Source: Methylobacterium haplocladii (GTDB lineage: Bacteria > Pseudomonadota > Alphaproteobacteria > Rhizobiales > Beijerinckiaceae). From it: a DNA stretch of 64,000 bases. Position 1 is the stretch's first letter. Each line of letters starts with the position of its first letter. The notes below the pieces were generated by a model. The model saw only the letters and a program-made list of their open reading frames with translations, made no database searches and was not told the DNA's origin. Below are positions 26,356-35,060 of the stretch, piece after piece. The stretch covers positions 1 to 64,000 of the forward strand of contig NZ_BJZT01000006.1 of NCBI RefSeq assembly GCF_007992175.1. Direction: 5' to 3'. A program made the position numbers and the translations under genes.

Positions 26356-27075
26356 ATGATCGCGCAGCGCGGGATTCTTTCGGTCGTCACGGGCACTTTT
26401 GCGCTCGGCCTCTTCGCCGTTGCTCCAGCGCGCGCAGCCGAAGGCGAGTTCATGCGCGACGCCATGAGCAGCATCGGCCTGATCGAACCCGAGCGCCCTC
26501 CGATCACCTATCGCGAGCGCGCACCGCTGGTGATGCCGCCGGCTCTCGGCAAGAAGGCCGCGGTGAAGAAGCCGGCGAAGGGCAAGGGCGCCGAGGCCCC
26601 GCCGGTCGATTACGCCACGATGCCGCTGCCCCTGCCGCAGACGCGGCAGGACGATCCGCAATGGCCGAAGGATCCCGAGATCAGCCGGCGCGAGCGCGCG
26701 GCCATCGATGCCAAGAAGCCCATCGTCCGCGGCGCGCAGGGCCGGATGAACGACAACAACGAGACCCTGTCGGCCTTCGAGATGCAGAACGGGCGCAAGG
26801 CCGGCGCCGGTCTGTCGAGCGAACCCGCGCCCAGTCCCGGCGAAGCCCGCGAATCCACCTGGATGAACCCGCTCAAGCTGTTCTCCGGCCGCAAGGACGA
26901 CGACGAACCCTCCGCGATCGAGCCCGACCGCGACGGGCTCACCGACCCGCCGAACGGCTACCGCAAGCCTCCGATCAAGGCCGCGAAGGCACAGGGGGGG
27001 CCCGTCGGCAACTCGATCAGCGGCAACGAGGAAGCCGATCCGCGGGCCTTTACCCGGGCTCAGAGCGCGCGCTGA
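26356..27075 (+). CDS. Exported Pro/Lys-rich protein of unknown function
   Basis: 239 residues. Signal peptide about 1-27 (…VAPARA). The remainder is low in hydrophobics, rich in Pro, Lys, Asp and Arg, and probably mostly disordered, with short conserved-looking pieces (FMRDAMSSIGLIEPERPPITYRERAPLV; WMNPLKLFSG). Probably periplasmic or envelope-associated. It stands between lspA and the M16 peptidases as in other Hyphomicrobiales; no function can be assigned. Confidence 0.85.
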   Translation: MIAQRGILSVVTGTFALGLFAVAPARAAEGEFMRDAMSSIGLIEPERPPITYRERAPLVMPPALGKKAAVKKPAKGKGAEAPPVDYATMPLPLPQTRQDDPQWPKDPEISRRERAAIDAKKPIVRGAQGRMNDNNETLSAFEMQNGRKAGAGLSSEPAPSPGEARESTWMNPLKLFSGRKDDDEPSAIEPDRDGLTDPPNGYRKPPIKAAKAQGGPVGNSISGNEEADPRAFTRAQSAR

Positions 27076-27252
27076 GCCTCTTCGCGCCGGCCGGTCCGGG
27101 GCAGCGACACGACGACCCGAACGCCGCGATTCCGCACGGGTCGGGTGGCCAAGAGGTCACACACTACGGTACGGGTCTTGCCCCGGCTATCGATCCTCGC
27201 GACAGTCCGGGCCGCGATATACGTCGAGAACGGCCGCACGAAGGACGCCAGG

Positions 27253-28647
27253 ATGCATCTCTACCGGAAGGCCAATGTCCTGCTCGGGCCGCAGCGCGGT
27301 TTCGCGCATGCCGGCCGCGTGGAGGCCGCGCCGTTCGGACGCTCGGAGGCCGGCGGCCCCGAGGTGACGTCCTTCGTGCTCGATAACGGCCTCGACGTGG
27401 TCGTCGTGCCCGATCACCGCGCGCCGGTGGCGACGCACATGATCTGGTACCGCAACGGCTCGGCCGACGATCCGCTCGGCCAGTCGGGCATCGCCCACTT
27501 CCTCGAGCACCTGATGTTCAAGGGTACCGAGCATCAGCCGGCCGGCGCCTTCTCGAAGGCGGTCTCGTCGCTCGGCGGCCAGGAGAACGCCTTCACCAGC
27601 TACGACTACACCGCCTATTTCCAGCGCGTCGCCCGCGATCACCTCTCCACCATGATGGCGTTCGAGGCCGACCGCATGGGCGGTCTCGTGCTCACCGACG
27701 ACGTCGTGGCGCCCGAGCGCGACGTGGTGCTGGAAGAGCGCCGCATGCGGGTCGAGACCGACCCGAACGCCCAGCTCTCCGAGGCCATGGCCGCCTCGCT
27801 CTTCGTGCACCATCCCTACGGCATCCCCATCATCGGCTGGATGCACGAGATCGAGGAGCTGAACCGCCACCACGCCATCGACTACTACAAGCGCTTCTAC
27901 ACGCCGGAGAACGCCATCTTGGTGGTCGCCGGGGACGTGACGCCCGACGAGGTCCGGCGGCTCGCCGACGACACCTACGGCCGGGTCACCCCGCACGGCT
28001 CGCGGCCGCAGCGCCGGCGGGCGCGCGAGCCGGAGCCCAAGGCGCTCCGCCGCATCGCGGTGGCCGATCCGAAGGTCGAGCAGCCGACCCTGCAGCGACT
28101 CTACCTGACGCCGTCCTGCATGACGGCCCGCGACGGCGAATGCCACGCGCTCGAACTGCTGGCCGAAGTGCTCGGCGGCGGCGCCACCTCCTATCTCTAC
28201 CGCAAGCTCGTGCTGGAGACCGGCGTCGCCGTGAATGCCGGAGCCTGGTACATGGGCTCGGCGATCGACGATACGCGCTTCTCGGTCTACGCGGTGCCGG
28301 CCGAAGGCGTCAGCCTCGAACAGCTCGAAGAGCATGTCGACAAGGCCCTGCGCGGTGCCGGCGAGGCCCTGTCGCCGGAAGCGATCGAGCGCGCCAAGAC
28401 CCGGCTCGTCGCCGAGACGATCTACTCCGCCGACAGCCAGTCCTCGCTCGCCCGTATCTACGGTTCGGCGCTGGCCATCGGCGAGACCGTCGACGAGGTG
28501 CGCCGGTGGCCGATCGATATCGAGGCGGTGAGCAAGGAGCGGTTGGCGGCGGTGGCCGAGCGCTACCTCACCCCAGCCCGCTCCGTAACCGGCTACCTGA
28601 TGAAGGCGAAGGAGCTCGACGCTCCCGTGGTCGCAGCCGCAGCCTGA
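27253..28647 (+). CDS. M16-family zinc peptidase, catalytic subunit (PqqF-like)
   Basis: 464 residues from the ATG with GAAGGA 7 bases upstream; an in-frame ATG at 27145 is less likely. Zinc site of inverted HxxEH type: HFLEH at 82-86, with distal Glu in VVLEERRMRVE. Two M16 halves, the second non-catalytic. The next gene encodes a partner lacking the zinc site, so the two probably form a heterodimer like mitochondrial processing peptidase. In Methylorubrum extorquens the PqqF/PqqG heterodimer of this kind digests the PQQ precursor peptide PqqA; assignment here is by architecture and likely host, not proven. Confidence 0.92.
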   Translation: MHLYRKANVLLGPQRGFAHAGRVEAAPFGRSEAGGPEVTSFVLDNGLDVVVVPDHRAPVATHMIWYRNGSADDPLGQSGIAHFLEHLMFKGTEHQPAGAFSKAVSSLGGQENAFTSYDYTAYFQRVARDHLSTMMAFEADRMGGLVLTDDVVAPERDVVLEERRMRVETDPNAQLSEAMAASLFVHHPYGIPIIGWMHEIEELNRHHAIDYYKRFYTPENAILVVAGDVTPDEVRRLADDTYGRVTPHGSRPQRRRAREPEPKALRRIAVADPKVEQPTLQRLYLTPSCMTARDGECHALELLAEVLGGGATSYLYRKLVLETGVAVNAGAWYMGSAIDDTRFSVYAVPAEGVSLEQLEEHVDKALRGAGEALSPEAIERAKTRLVAETIYSADSQSSLARIYGSALAIGETVDEVRRWPIDIEAVSKERLAAVAERYLTPARSVTGYLMKAKELDAPVVAAAA

Positions 28648-28714
28648 TTGTTTTTCGACGCCGGCGACTCTCGAGCCGCCGCGTCACTGCCCGAGACGCC
28701 GAAGGACCCGTTGG

Positions 28715-29998
28715 ATGAACCTCGCCGAGACTGGCACCCGCACCGCGTCGTCGCCCACCCAGGCGATGCCGGTGGCGGCCGCCCGCGGCATCGAGGCCTG
28801 GCACGTTCCCTCGCCCGTGGTCCCGATGATCGCCATCGCCTTCACCTTCGAGGGCGGCGCGGCACAGGACCCCGAGGGCAAGGCCGGCACCGCCCAGATG
28901 CTGGCCCGGCTCCTCGACGAGGGCGCCGGCGATCTGAGCTCCGACGCCTTCCAGGAAGCGCTGGCCGCCCGCGCCATCGAGCTGCACTTCCATGCCGGCC
29001 CCGATTCCGTCGGCGGCTCGCTGAAGATGCTGGTGAAGCATGCCGACGAGGCCATCCGCCTGATGGCGCTGGCCCTCAACGCGCCGCGCCTCGACCCCAT
29101 CGCCATCGAGCGCGTGCGCTCGCAGATGACCGCAAGCCTGCGCTACCAGCAGAACGATCCCGGCGTGATGGCCTCGCGCCGCTATTTCCGGGAGGCGTTT
29201 CCGGGCCATCCCTATAGCCGCCCGTCCTCCGGCACGACGGAGAGCCTCGCGGCGATCACCCGCGACGACCTCGTCGCCATGCACAAGACCCTGATCGGCC
29301 GCGGCTGCCTGAAGGTCGCCGTCGTCGGCGCGGTCGAGGCCGACGGGGTCGCCGCGATGCTGGAAAAAGCCTTCGGCACTCTGCCGGAGAAGGCCGCGCT
29401 CACGCCGGTCCCTGCCACGCATATCCACGATCTCGGCCGCCGCATCGTCGTCGATCTCGACGTGCCGCAATCGGTGATCCGCTTCGGCCTCGGCGGTGTC
29501 GCGTGGCGCGACCCGGACTTCATCCCGGCCTATGTGCTGAACCACATCCTGGGCGGGGGCGCCTTCACCTCGCGGCTCTTCCAGGAAGTGCGTGAGAAGC
29601 GCGGCCTCGCCTATTCGGTCGGCACCTCGCTGACCTCGCATCGCGCCGTTGCCATGACCTGGGGCTATACCGCCACCAAGAACGAGCGCGTGGTCGAGGC
29701 CCTCGACGTGATCGGCGACGAGATCGCCCGCCTGATCGCGGACGGTCCCTCGGACGACGAGTTGCAGAAGGCCAAGGACTACCTCACCGGCTCCTATGCC
29801 CTGAGCTTCGACACTTCGACCAAGATCGCCAACCAGCTCGTGCAGATCGCCTTCGAGGGCCTCGGCATGGACTATATCGCCCGGCGCAACGACATGGTCG
29901 CAAGCGTGACGCAGGACGACATCCGCCGGGCTACGGGACGCACCTTCGCGGATGGGAAAATGCTGGTGGTGGCGGCTGGGCGGCCCGTGGGGCTCTGA
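28715..29998 (+). CDS. M16-family peptidase, non-catalytic subunit (PqqG-like)
   Basis: 427 residues, M16 fold without the zinc motif (LLDEGAG replaces HxxEH near residue 68). Keeps the substrate-binding Arg/Tyr region of the C-terminal half (FQEVREKRGLAYSVG) and the Gly-rich loop (LNHILGGGAFTSRL). Expected to pair with the catalytic subunit encoded 67 bases upstream. GAAGGA precedes the ATG. If the host is Methylorubrum this pair is a good candidate for PqqF/PqqG. Confidence 0.9.
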   Translation: MNLAETGTRTASSPTQAMPVAAARGIEAWHVPSPVVPMIAIAFTFEGGAAQDPEGKAGTAQMLARLLDEGAGDLSSDAFQEALAARAIELHFHAGPDSVGGSLKMLVKHADEAIRLMALALNAPRLDPIAIERVRSQMTASLRYQQNDPGVMASRRYFREAFPGHPYSRPSSGTTESLAAITRDDLVAMHKTLIGRGCLKVAVVGAVEADGVAAMLEKAFGTLPEKAALTPVPATHIHDLGRRIVVDLDVPQSVIRFGLGGVAWRDPDFIPAYVLNHILGGGAFTSRLFQEVREKRGLAYSVGTSLTSHRAVAMTWGYTATKNERVVEALDVIGDEIARLIADGPSDDELQKAKDYLTGSYALSFDTSTKIANQLVQIAFEGLGMDYIARRNDMVASVTQDDIRRATGRTFADGKMLVVAAGRPVGL

Positions 29999-30040
29999 GC
30001 CCGACTTAACGTATTGTCGCGCCTTCGTTCTACACCTGCT

Positions 30041-30075
30041 GTCATCCCGGGGTGCCGAAGGCGAACCCGGATGAC
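30041..30075. terminator. Palindrome between convergent genes, probable bidirectional terminator
   Basis: GTCATCCCGGGG … CCCGGATGAC: a stem of about ten pairs with a short loop in the 108-base gap where the M16 genes and the LprI-like gene converge. No T-run follows, so any termination would rest on the hairpin or on Rho. Similar palindromes occur as dispersed repeats in related genomes. Confidence 0.5.
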
Positions 30076-30106
30076 GACGTCATGACCTGGCAGCACTGGA
30101 ACGGGC

Positions 30107-30457
30107 CTATTGTGGCCCCTGCTTCGCGAACTCCGCAAACACCCCGCGCAGCACCTTGAGCCGCGTCTCGTAGACCTGACGCAGGCAGGCCGTGTCGGCC
30201 GCGCAGGTGCCGCGCTCCTTCAGCCAAGATTCCTGGTCGTCCTGAAGCTGCGCGCGGTTTCCCATCGCCAGGACGCTCTTCAGGATCTCGAAGCGCACGG
30301 CCAGTTCGACGTCGAGGTCGTTGATGGCGAGCGAGGCGCAGATCGCCTTCTCATCGGGCGTCGCGGCCTTCTCGCAGGGAAAGCTGGCGGCCTGGGCACC
30401 GACGGTGCCGACCATCAGCCCAAGCATCACGATCGGCAGGCGGAAGACACGGGTCAC
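30107..30457 (-). CDS. LprI-like (DUF1311) exported protein
   Basis: 116 residues from a GTG at 30457, which has GAGG 6 bases upstream and gives a clean signal peptide (…GTVGAQA). The mature part has the DUF1311 pattern: FPCEKAATPDEKAIC near residues 27-41, LDVELAVRF, and a second pair of Cys (TCAADTAC), four Cys in all. Relatives include the LprI lysozyme inhibitor, but most DUF1311 proteins are uncharacterised. Periplasmic. Confidence 0.85.
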   Translation of the reverse strand: MTRVFRLPIVMLGLMVGTVGAQAASFPCEKAATPDEKAICASLAINDLDVELAVRFEILKSVLAMGNRAQLQDDQESWLKERGTCAADTACLRQVYETRLKVLRGVFAEFAKQGPQ

Positions 30458-30488
30458 GACAGGCCTCGACGTCGAGAGCAAAAAAGAA

Positions 30489-30926
30489 TCAGCCGCCCGG
30501 CTTCACCACCGCCAGGATGACGATGAGGATCATCAACAGCGTCGGCACTTCGTTGATGATGCGGTAGAACTTGGTGCTGCGCCTGTTGCGGTCGGCGGCG
30601 AAGTCCTTGACCATCTTCGAGAGCCAGCCGTGGATGCCGGTCATGGCGAAGACCAGGACGAACTTCATCTGCAGCCAGTAGGAGGTGTAGTAGCCGCTCT
30701 TGATCGCCAGCGTGATGCCGAAGATCCAGGTCAGGATCATGGCCGGCGTCATGATCGCCTTGAGCAGCCGCCGCTCCATGATCTTGAAGGTCGCCGATTG
30801 CAGCTCGGAGCCCGACGGCAGGCCGGCATGGTAGACGAACAGCCGCGGCAGATAGAGCATCGCCGCCATCCAAGCGATCAGCGCGACGACGTGGCCGGCC
30901 TTGATCCAGAGGTAGAGGTTGTCCAC
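30489..30926 (-). CDS. hemJ: Protoporphyrinogen IX oxidase, HemJ type
   Basis: 145 residues, GTG start. Four membrane helices with the HemJ signatures WIKAGHVVALIAWMAAMLYLPRLFVYH (His near 12 and 33) and MQMK-like WLQMKFVLV. Converts protoporphyrinogen IX to protoporphyrin IX, the penultimate haem step, in the inner membrane. It lies downstream of hemE on the same strand (gap 133 bases) in the usual origin-proximal haem pair of alphaproteobacteria. Confidence 0.95.
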   Translation of the reverse strand: MDNLYLWIKAGHVVALIAWMAAMLYLPRLFVYHAGLPSGSELQSATFKIMERRLLKAIMTPAMILTWIFGITLAIKSGYYTSYWLQMKFVLVFAMTGIHGWLSKMVKDFAADRNRRSTKFYRIINEVPTLLMILIVILAVVKPGG

Positions 30927-31059
30927 GGGCTCGAAGGCTTCCGGCTGAGAGGGGCTTTTTGCGGAGAAGGCCGGCCGAGATGCCGTCCGTCCGGGGCATC
31001 AGCCTGGAGCGGTTCCAATAGCCCGGCTCACTTCGCGCAGTCGAGGCCCGCTTTTCGGA

Positions 31060-32124
31060 TCAGGCGCCTTCTCTGAGCCGGGCGAGCATCCGCTCGACAT
31101 GGGCGACCGGCGTCTGCGGCGTGATGCCGTGGCCGAGGTTGAAGATGTGCGGCAGGCCCTTGGTGGCTGCCAGGATCCCGTCGACCTCCGCATCGAGGGC
31201 AGCGCCACCCGCGATCAGGGTTTCCGGATGCAGGTTGCCCTGCGTGACGGTGGTCGTGGGGACGCGCGCGCGCAGAGCCTTGAGATCGACACCCCAGTCG
31301 ACGCCGACGGCGCTAGCGCCCGTCTCCGGCACCACGCGGGCATGTCCGTCGAGACCGGAGCCGCGGCAGAACACGATGATCTTTGCGTCCGGCACCTCGG
31401 CCCGCACGCCCGCGATCATTTTGGCGATGGGCTGCAGCGACCAGCGCGATAGCGCATCCTCGCCCTCCGGCAGGACGCCGGCATGGGATTCGAAGATCTG
31501 AACGGCGTCGGCGCCGGCGCGGAACTGCCGGATGAGATATTCGGTCTGGACCCGCACGAGCCGGTCGATCAGCGCCTCGACGAGCTCGACATCGCTGGCG
31601 GCCAGTGCCCGTGCCGGTGCGAGATCCGGCGTACCACGCCCGCCGATCATGTAGCTCGCCACAGTCCAGGGCGCTCCGCAGAAACCGAGCAGCGTGGTCT
31701 CCTGGGGAAGTGCCGCCCGGATGCTCGTGACCGCCTCGAGGACGGGCGCCAGATGCGAAAAGATCGCGGCGTCGCCGACATCGCGCAGGCGGTCGAATTC
31801 CGGCCGACCCTCAAGCGCATCGAGGCGAGGGCCTTCGCCTTCGACGAAGCGCACGCCCTGGCCGAGCGCGTGCGGGATCACCAGGATGTCGGAAAACAGG
31901 ATCGACGCCTCGAAACCGAAGCGGCGGATCGGCTGCAGGGTCACTTCGGTGGCGAAGGCCGGGTTGTAGCAGAGGTCGAGGAAGGAGCCGGCTTCCGCCC
32001 GCGTCGCCCGGTACTCCGGCAGGTAGCGCCCGGCCTGACGCATCATCCAGGCCGGCGGCGGCGAGATCGCCTCACCGGACAGCACCCGCAGGACCTTGCG
32101 GTCCTGTGCCCTCACCTCACCCAT
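31060..32124 (-). CDS. hemE: Uroporphyrinogen decarboxylase
   Basis: 354 residues. Signatures MMRQAGRYLPEYRATR near residue 28, SILFSDILVIP, GFCGAPWTVASYMI and the C-terminal FNLGHGI. Decarboxylates uroporphyrinogen III to coproporphyrinogen III in the cytoplasm. It is the gene that flanks the replication origin in Caulobacter and Rickettsia. Its promoter must lie within the proposed oriC at 32125-32635. Confidence 0.98.
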   Translation of the reverse strand: MGEVRAQDRKVLRVLSGEAISPPPAWMMRQAGRYLPEYRATRAEAGSFLDLCYNPAFATEVTLQPIRRFGFEASILFSDILVIPHALGQGVRFVEGEGPRLDALEGRPEFDRLRDVGDAAIFSHLAPVLEAVTSIRAALPQETTLLGFCGAPWTVASYMIGGRGTPDLAPARALAASDVELVEALIDRLVRVQTEYLIRQFRAGADAVQIFESHAGVLPEGEDALSRWSLQPIAKMIAGVRAEVPDAKIIVFCRGSGLDGHARVVPETGASAVGVDWGVDLKALRARVPTTTVTQGNLHPETLIAGGAALDAEVDGILAATKGLPHIFNLGHGITPQTPVAHVERMLARLREGA

Positions 32125-32635
32125 CGCGTTTCCGATCCCCGTCGTCTCGTTCCCACAAGCATACAGCCAAGCGTCTCTTCGAAAACCCTCCTTGCGCGTC
32201 CTTCGGCCGATCGCGACGTCGCAATCACCCCACAGGCCCTTTCCTGAAGAGAAGAGAGACTCTTAGACTCTGTTTCTTCTCCTGGAGGCATGAGTCATGG
32301 GCTCGCAAAGCCATCCACAGGCTCTCCCCAGCGTCACGGCGTTAAGGGGGCTTTAACGGATCCGGTCTAGTCTTCTGCAATCGCGAGCCTCGCCAGCAGC
32401 TTGCCTGAAGCTGCCCGTCCGACGACGTGGCACGGTCCCGGATTCTCCCAATCGTCCGCTCACACGAGTCGGACTCGACGGGCTGTTGACGCAGGAGTCG
32501 ACAAGACGGGTCTTCCGCCGCTGGACCCTTCTCAGAAGCCGGCTTATCCCCATCCGTCGACTCCCTTGGCCTGAGCCTGGGGACAAGCTGCCGTTTCGCC
32601 GGTCCGCGAGCGCGCAGGGGAAAAGCGAATTCGCG
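32125..32635. other. Candidate chromosomal replication origin (oriC)
   Basis: 511-base non-coding gap between divergent hemE and ppsR, the position of oriC in Caulobacter crescentus and Rickettsia. Contents: a perfect CtrA box (32342-32356); DnaA-box-like 9-mers CCATCCACA (32311-32319), TTATCCCCA (32544-32552, 8/9 to consensus) and TGGGGACAA (32578-32586, the reverse complement of TTGTCCCCA); eight GANTC sites between 32258 and 32563, where about 1.6 would be expected; and an AT-richer stretch at 32241-32290 that could unwind. Genes leave the gap in both directions. No frame here is convincing. Confidence 0.75.
32342..32356. promoter_or_regulatory. CtrA binding site (TTAA-N7-TTAA)
   Basis: TTAAGGGGGCTTTAA is an exact match to the CtrA full-site consensus. 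In Caulobacter such sites in oriC let CtrA-P block initiation. Here it lies near the middle of the hemE/ppsR gap, about 218 bases from hemE and 280 from ppsR, so it could also regulate those genes. Confidence 0.75.
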
Positions 32636-33466
32636 ATGAGCCGCAGCTACTTCCACCTCCATCTGGTCTCGGATTCGACCGGGGAGACGCTGATCAACGT
32701 CGGCCGGGCGGCGGCGGCCCAGTACGAGGGCGTCTCGGCGATCGAGCACGTCTACCCGCTGGTGCGATCCCGGGCGCAGCTCGAACGGGTGATCTCCGAG
32801 ATCCAGGCGGCCCCTGGCCTCGTGCTCTACACCCTCGTCGATCAGGAACTGATTGCCCGGCTCGACGAGGCCTGCCGCGAGACCGGTTCGCCGACGCTCA
32901 ACGTGCTGCAGCCGGTCCACGCCCTGCTCCGCTCCTATCTCGGCGCGGATTCAACGGCCCGGCCGGGGGCACAGCACATGCTGAACGCCGAGTACTTCAA
33001 GCGCATCGACGCGATGAACTTCACCCTGGCGCATGACGACGGCAACCTCCCGCCGGATCTCGACGAGGCCGACGTGGTCCTCGTCGGCGTCAGCCGCACC
33101 TCGAAGACGCCGACCTCGATCTATCTCGCCAATCGTGGGCTCAAGACCGCGAATTTCCCGCTGGTCCCGTCGATGCCGTTGCCGGCCTCGCTGGCCAACA
33201 CCCGGAAGGCGCTCATTGTCGGGCTGATCGCCTCGCCGGAGCGGATCGTCCACATCCGCCAGAACCGTTTGCTGAGCCTGAAAGCCGACGACAACTCGAT
33301 GTATGTCGACCGCAGCGCCGTCGCCGACGAAGTTGCCGCATCGCGAAAACTCTGCGCGAAATACCGCTGGCCGACCATCGACGTGACCCGTCGTTCGATC
33401 GAGGAAACCGCGGCGGCGATCCTCGATCTCTATCGCGAGCATCGCCTGAAGTTCATCGCGACGTGA
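32636..33466 (+). CDS. ppsR: Pyruvate, phosphate dikinase regulatory protein (DUF299)
   Basis: 276 residues starting [20 protein letters not shown]-loop [15 protein letters not shown] near residues 147-161 is the family hallmark. Bifunctional ADP-dependent kinase / phosphate-dependent phosphorylase acting on PPDK or PEP synthase. Equivalent to the gene that borders oriC in Caulobacter and Rickettsia. The start is chosen by conservation; the AGGGGA upstream is rather far. The stop overlaps the GTG of maf by four bases. Confidence 0.95.
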   Translation: MSRSYFHLHLVSDSTGETLINVGRAAAAQYEGVSAIEHVYPLVRSRAQLERVISEIQAAPGLVLYTLVDQELIARLDEACRETGSPTLNVLQPVHALLRSYLGADSTARPGAQHMLNAEYFKRIDAMNFTLAHDDGNLPPDLDEADVVLVGVSRTSKTPTSIYLANRGLKTANFPLVPSMPLPASLANTRKALIVGLIASPERIVHIRQNRLLSLKADDNSMYVDRSAVADEVAASRKLCAKYRWPTIDVTRRSIEETAAAILDLYREHRLKFIAT

Positions 33467-34089
33467 GCGACAACGCACACCGTCTCTGGCTCGGGGCGAG
33501 GCCGCTGATCCTCGCATCTGCCAGCCGCACGCGGGCGGCGCTTCTAGTTGGCGCCGGTCTCGTACCGGAATCGATCAGGCCCGATGTCGAGGAGCGCCGT
33601 ATCGAGGCCGATGCAGGCGATCTCGCACCGATCGACCTCGCTATCCGCTTGGCAGAGGCCAAGGCTGAGGATGTCGCCGGGCGGCATCCGGATCGCGTCA
33701 CGGTCGGCGCCGACCAGGTGCTGGAGATCGACGGAACGGTGCTCCACAAGCCGGCCGACCTGCGGGAGGCGGCAGACCATCTCGCCCGTCTTCAAGGCAG
33801 GACGCATGCGCTCCATTCGGCAGTCGCTCTCGTCGCCGGAGGGACGACCGAGACGTTTTGCGAAACGGCCCGGCTGACGATGCGGCCGCTCGACCATGGA
33901 GCGATTGCAGCCTATCTCGCCCTGGCCGGCACGGAACGGGTGACGTCGAGTGTCGGCGGCTATCAGCTCGAAGGCCTTGGCATCCACCTTTTTTCGCGGA
34001 TCGACGGCGACCATGCAACGGTGCTTGGCCTGCCGCTGATTCCGCTCCTCGCGAGACTACGCGGCAGGGGGCTTCTGGCGATCCGATGA
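33463..34089 (+). CDS. maf: Maf-family nucleotide pyrophosphatase
   Basis: 208 residues, GTG start overlapping the ppsR stop. Maf fold: [14 protein letters not shown] at the N-terminus, [28 protein letters not shown] (catalytic acidic/Lys region) and [11 protein letters not shown]. Hydrolyses non-canonical nucleoside triphosphates; implicated in septum control in some bacteria. Ends by ATGA overlap with the cation-efflux gene, so the block is one operon. Confidence 0.93.
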   Translation: MSDNAHRLWLGARPLILASASRTRAALLVGAGLVPESIRPDVEERRIEADAGDLAPIDLAIRLAEAKAEDVAGRHPDRVTVGADQVLEIDGTVLHKPADLREAADHLARLQGRTHALHSAVALVAGGTTETFCETARLTMRPLDHGAIAAYLALAGTERVTSSVGGYQLEGLGIHLFSRIDGDHATVLGLPLIPLLARLRGRGLLAIR

Positions 34090-35060
34090 CGGAGACGAGT
34101 CCCAGGATGCCGGATCACGATCACCGGCACGCTCACCACGACCATGCGCATCACGGTCACGGCCATGCCGGACACAGCCATGCGCCGAAGGATTTCGGGC
34201 GCGCCTTTGCCATCGGGATCGCCCTGAATGTCGGTTTCGTCATCATTGAAGCCGGCTATGGATTGGTCGGCAACTCGATGGCGCTCGTTGCCGATGCCGG
34301 CCACAACCTGTCCGATGTACTCGGTCTCGCCGCGGCCTGGATCGCCTCGGTGCTGGTAAGACGACGGCCGAGTACCCGCTTCACGTACGGCCTTCGCGGC
34401 TCTTCGATCCTCGCGGCTCTGTTCAATGCGGTGTTCCTGCTGATCGCCACCGGGGCGATCATGCTGGAGGCGGTGCAGCGGTTCTTCGATCCGGCACCGG
34501 TTGCCGGTGTCACCGTGATGGTGGTGGCCGGGATCGGGATCGCGATCAACGGGTTCACCGCCTGGCTCTTCGCCTCCGGCGGACGCACCGACATCAACAT
34601 CCGCGGCGCTTACCTGCACATGCTGGCCGATGCGGTGGTGTCGGCCGGGGTCGTCCTTGCGGGCCTCGTCATCCTCGCCACCGGTTTCGACTGGATCGAT
34701 CCGGTGGTCAGCCTGGTCATCGCCGGGTTGATCGTCTGGGCGACCTGGGGGCTGCTCCGCGACAGCCTCGGCATGGCGCTGTCGGCCGTACCGCCGGGCA
34801 TCGATCCGATCGCGGTGCGTGCAAGCCTGGAAGCCCGGCCCGGCGTGAGCGCGCTGCACGACCTCCACATCTGGCCGATGAGCACGACGGAGGTCGCCCT
34901 GACCGCACATCTCGTCATGGCCGACGGCGCCCTGCCCGATCGTTTCCTGCGGGATACGGCGGACACGCTTCGACATGACTTCGGCATCGCCCACGCCACC
35001 CTGCAGATCGAGCGCATCGGCAGCGCCGATTGCACCCTCCCCGCGCAATGCGAGGCATGA
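34086..35060 (+). CDS. Cation diffusion facilitator (zinc/cobalt efflux, CzcD-like)
   Basis: 324 residues. His-rich N-terminus (about a dozen His in residues 10-33) followed by six membrane helices. Zinc-site motifs HNLSD in helix 2 (VADAGHNLSDVLG) and HMLAD in helix 5 (YLHMLADAVVS). The C-terminal cytoplasmic domain (DLHIWPMSTTEVALTAHLV) is typical. Exports divalent metals in exchange for protons. Inserted between maf and aroE, which are neighbours in most relatives; overlaps both by four bases. Confidence 0.94.
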   Translation: MTETSPRMPDHDHRHAHHDHAHHGHGHAGHSHAPKDFGRAFAIGIALNVGFVIIEAGYGLVGNSMALVADAGHNLSDVLGLAAAWIASVLVRRRPSTRFTYGLRGSSILAALFNAVFLLIATGAIMLEAVQRFFDPAPVAGVTVMVVAGIGIAINGFTAWLFASGGRTDINIRGAYLHMLADAVVSAGVVLAGLVILATGFDWIDPVVSLVIAGLIVWATWGLLRDSLGMALSAVPPGIDPIAVRASLEARPGVSALHDLHIWPMSTTEVALTAHLVMADGALPDRFLRDTADTLRHDFGIAHATLQIERIGSADCTLPAQCEA

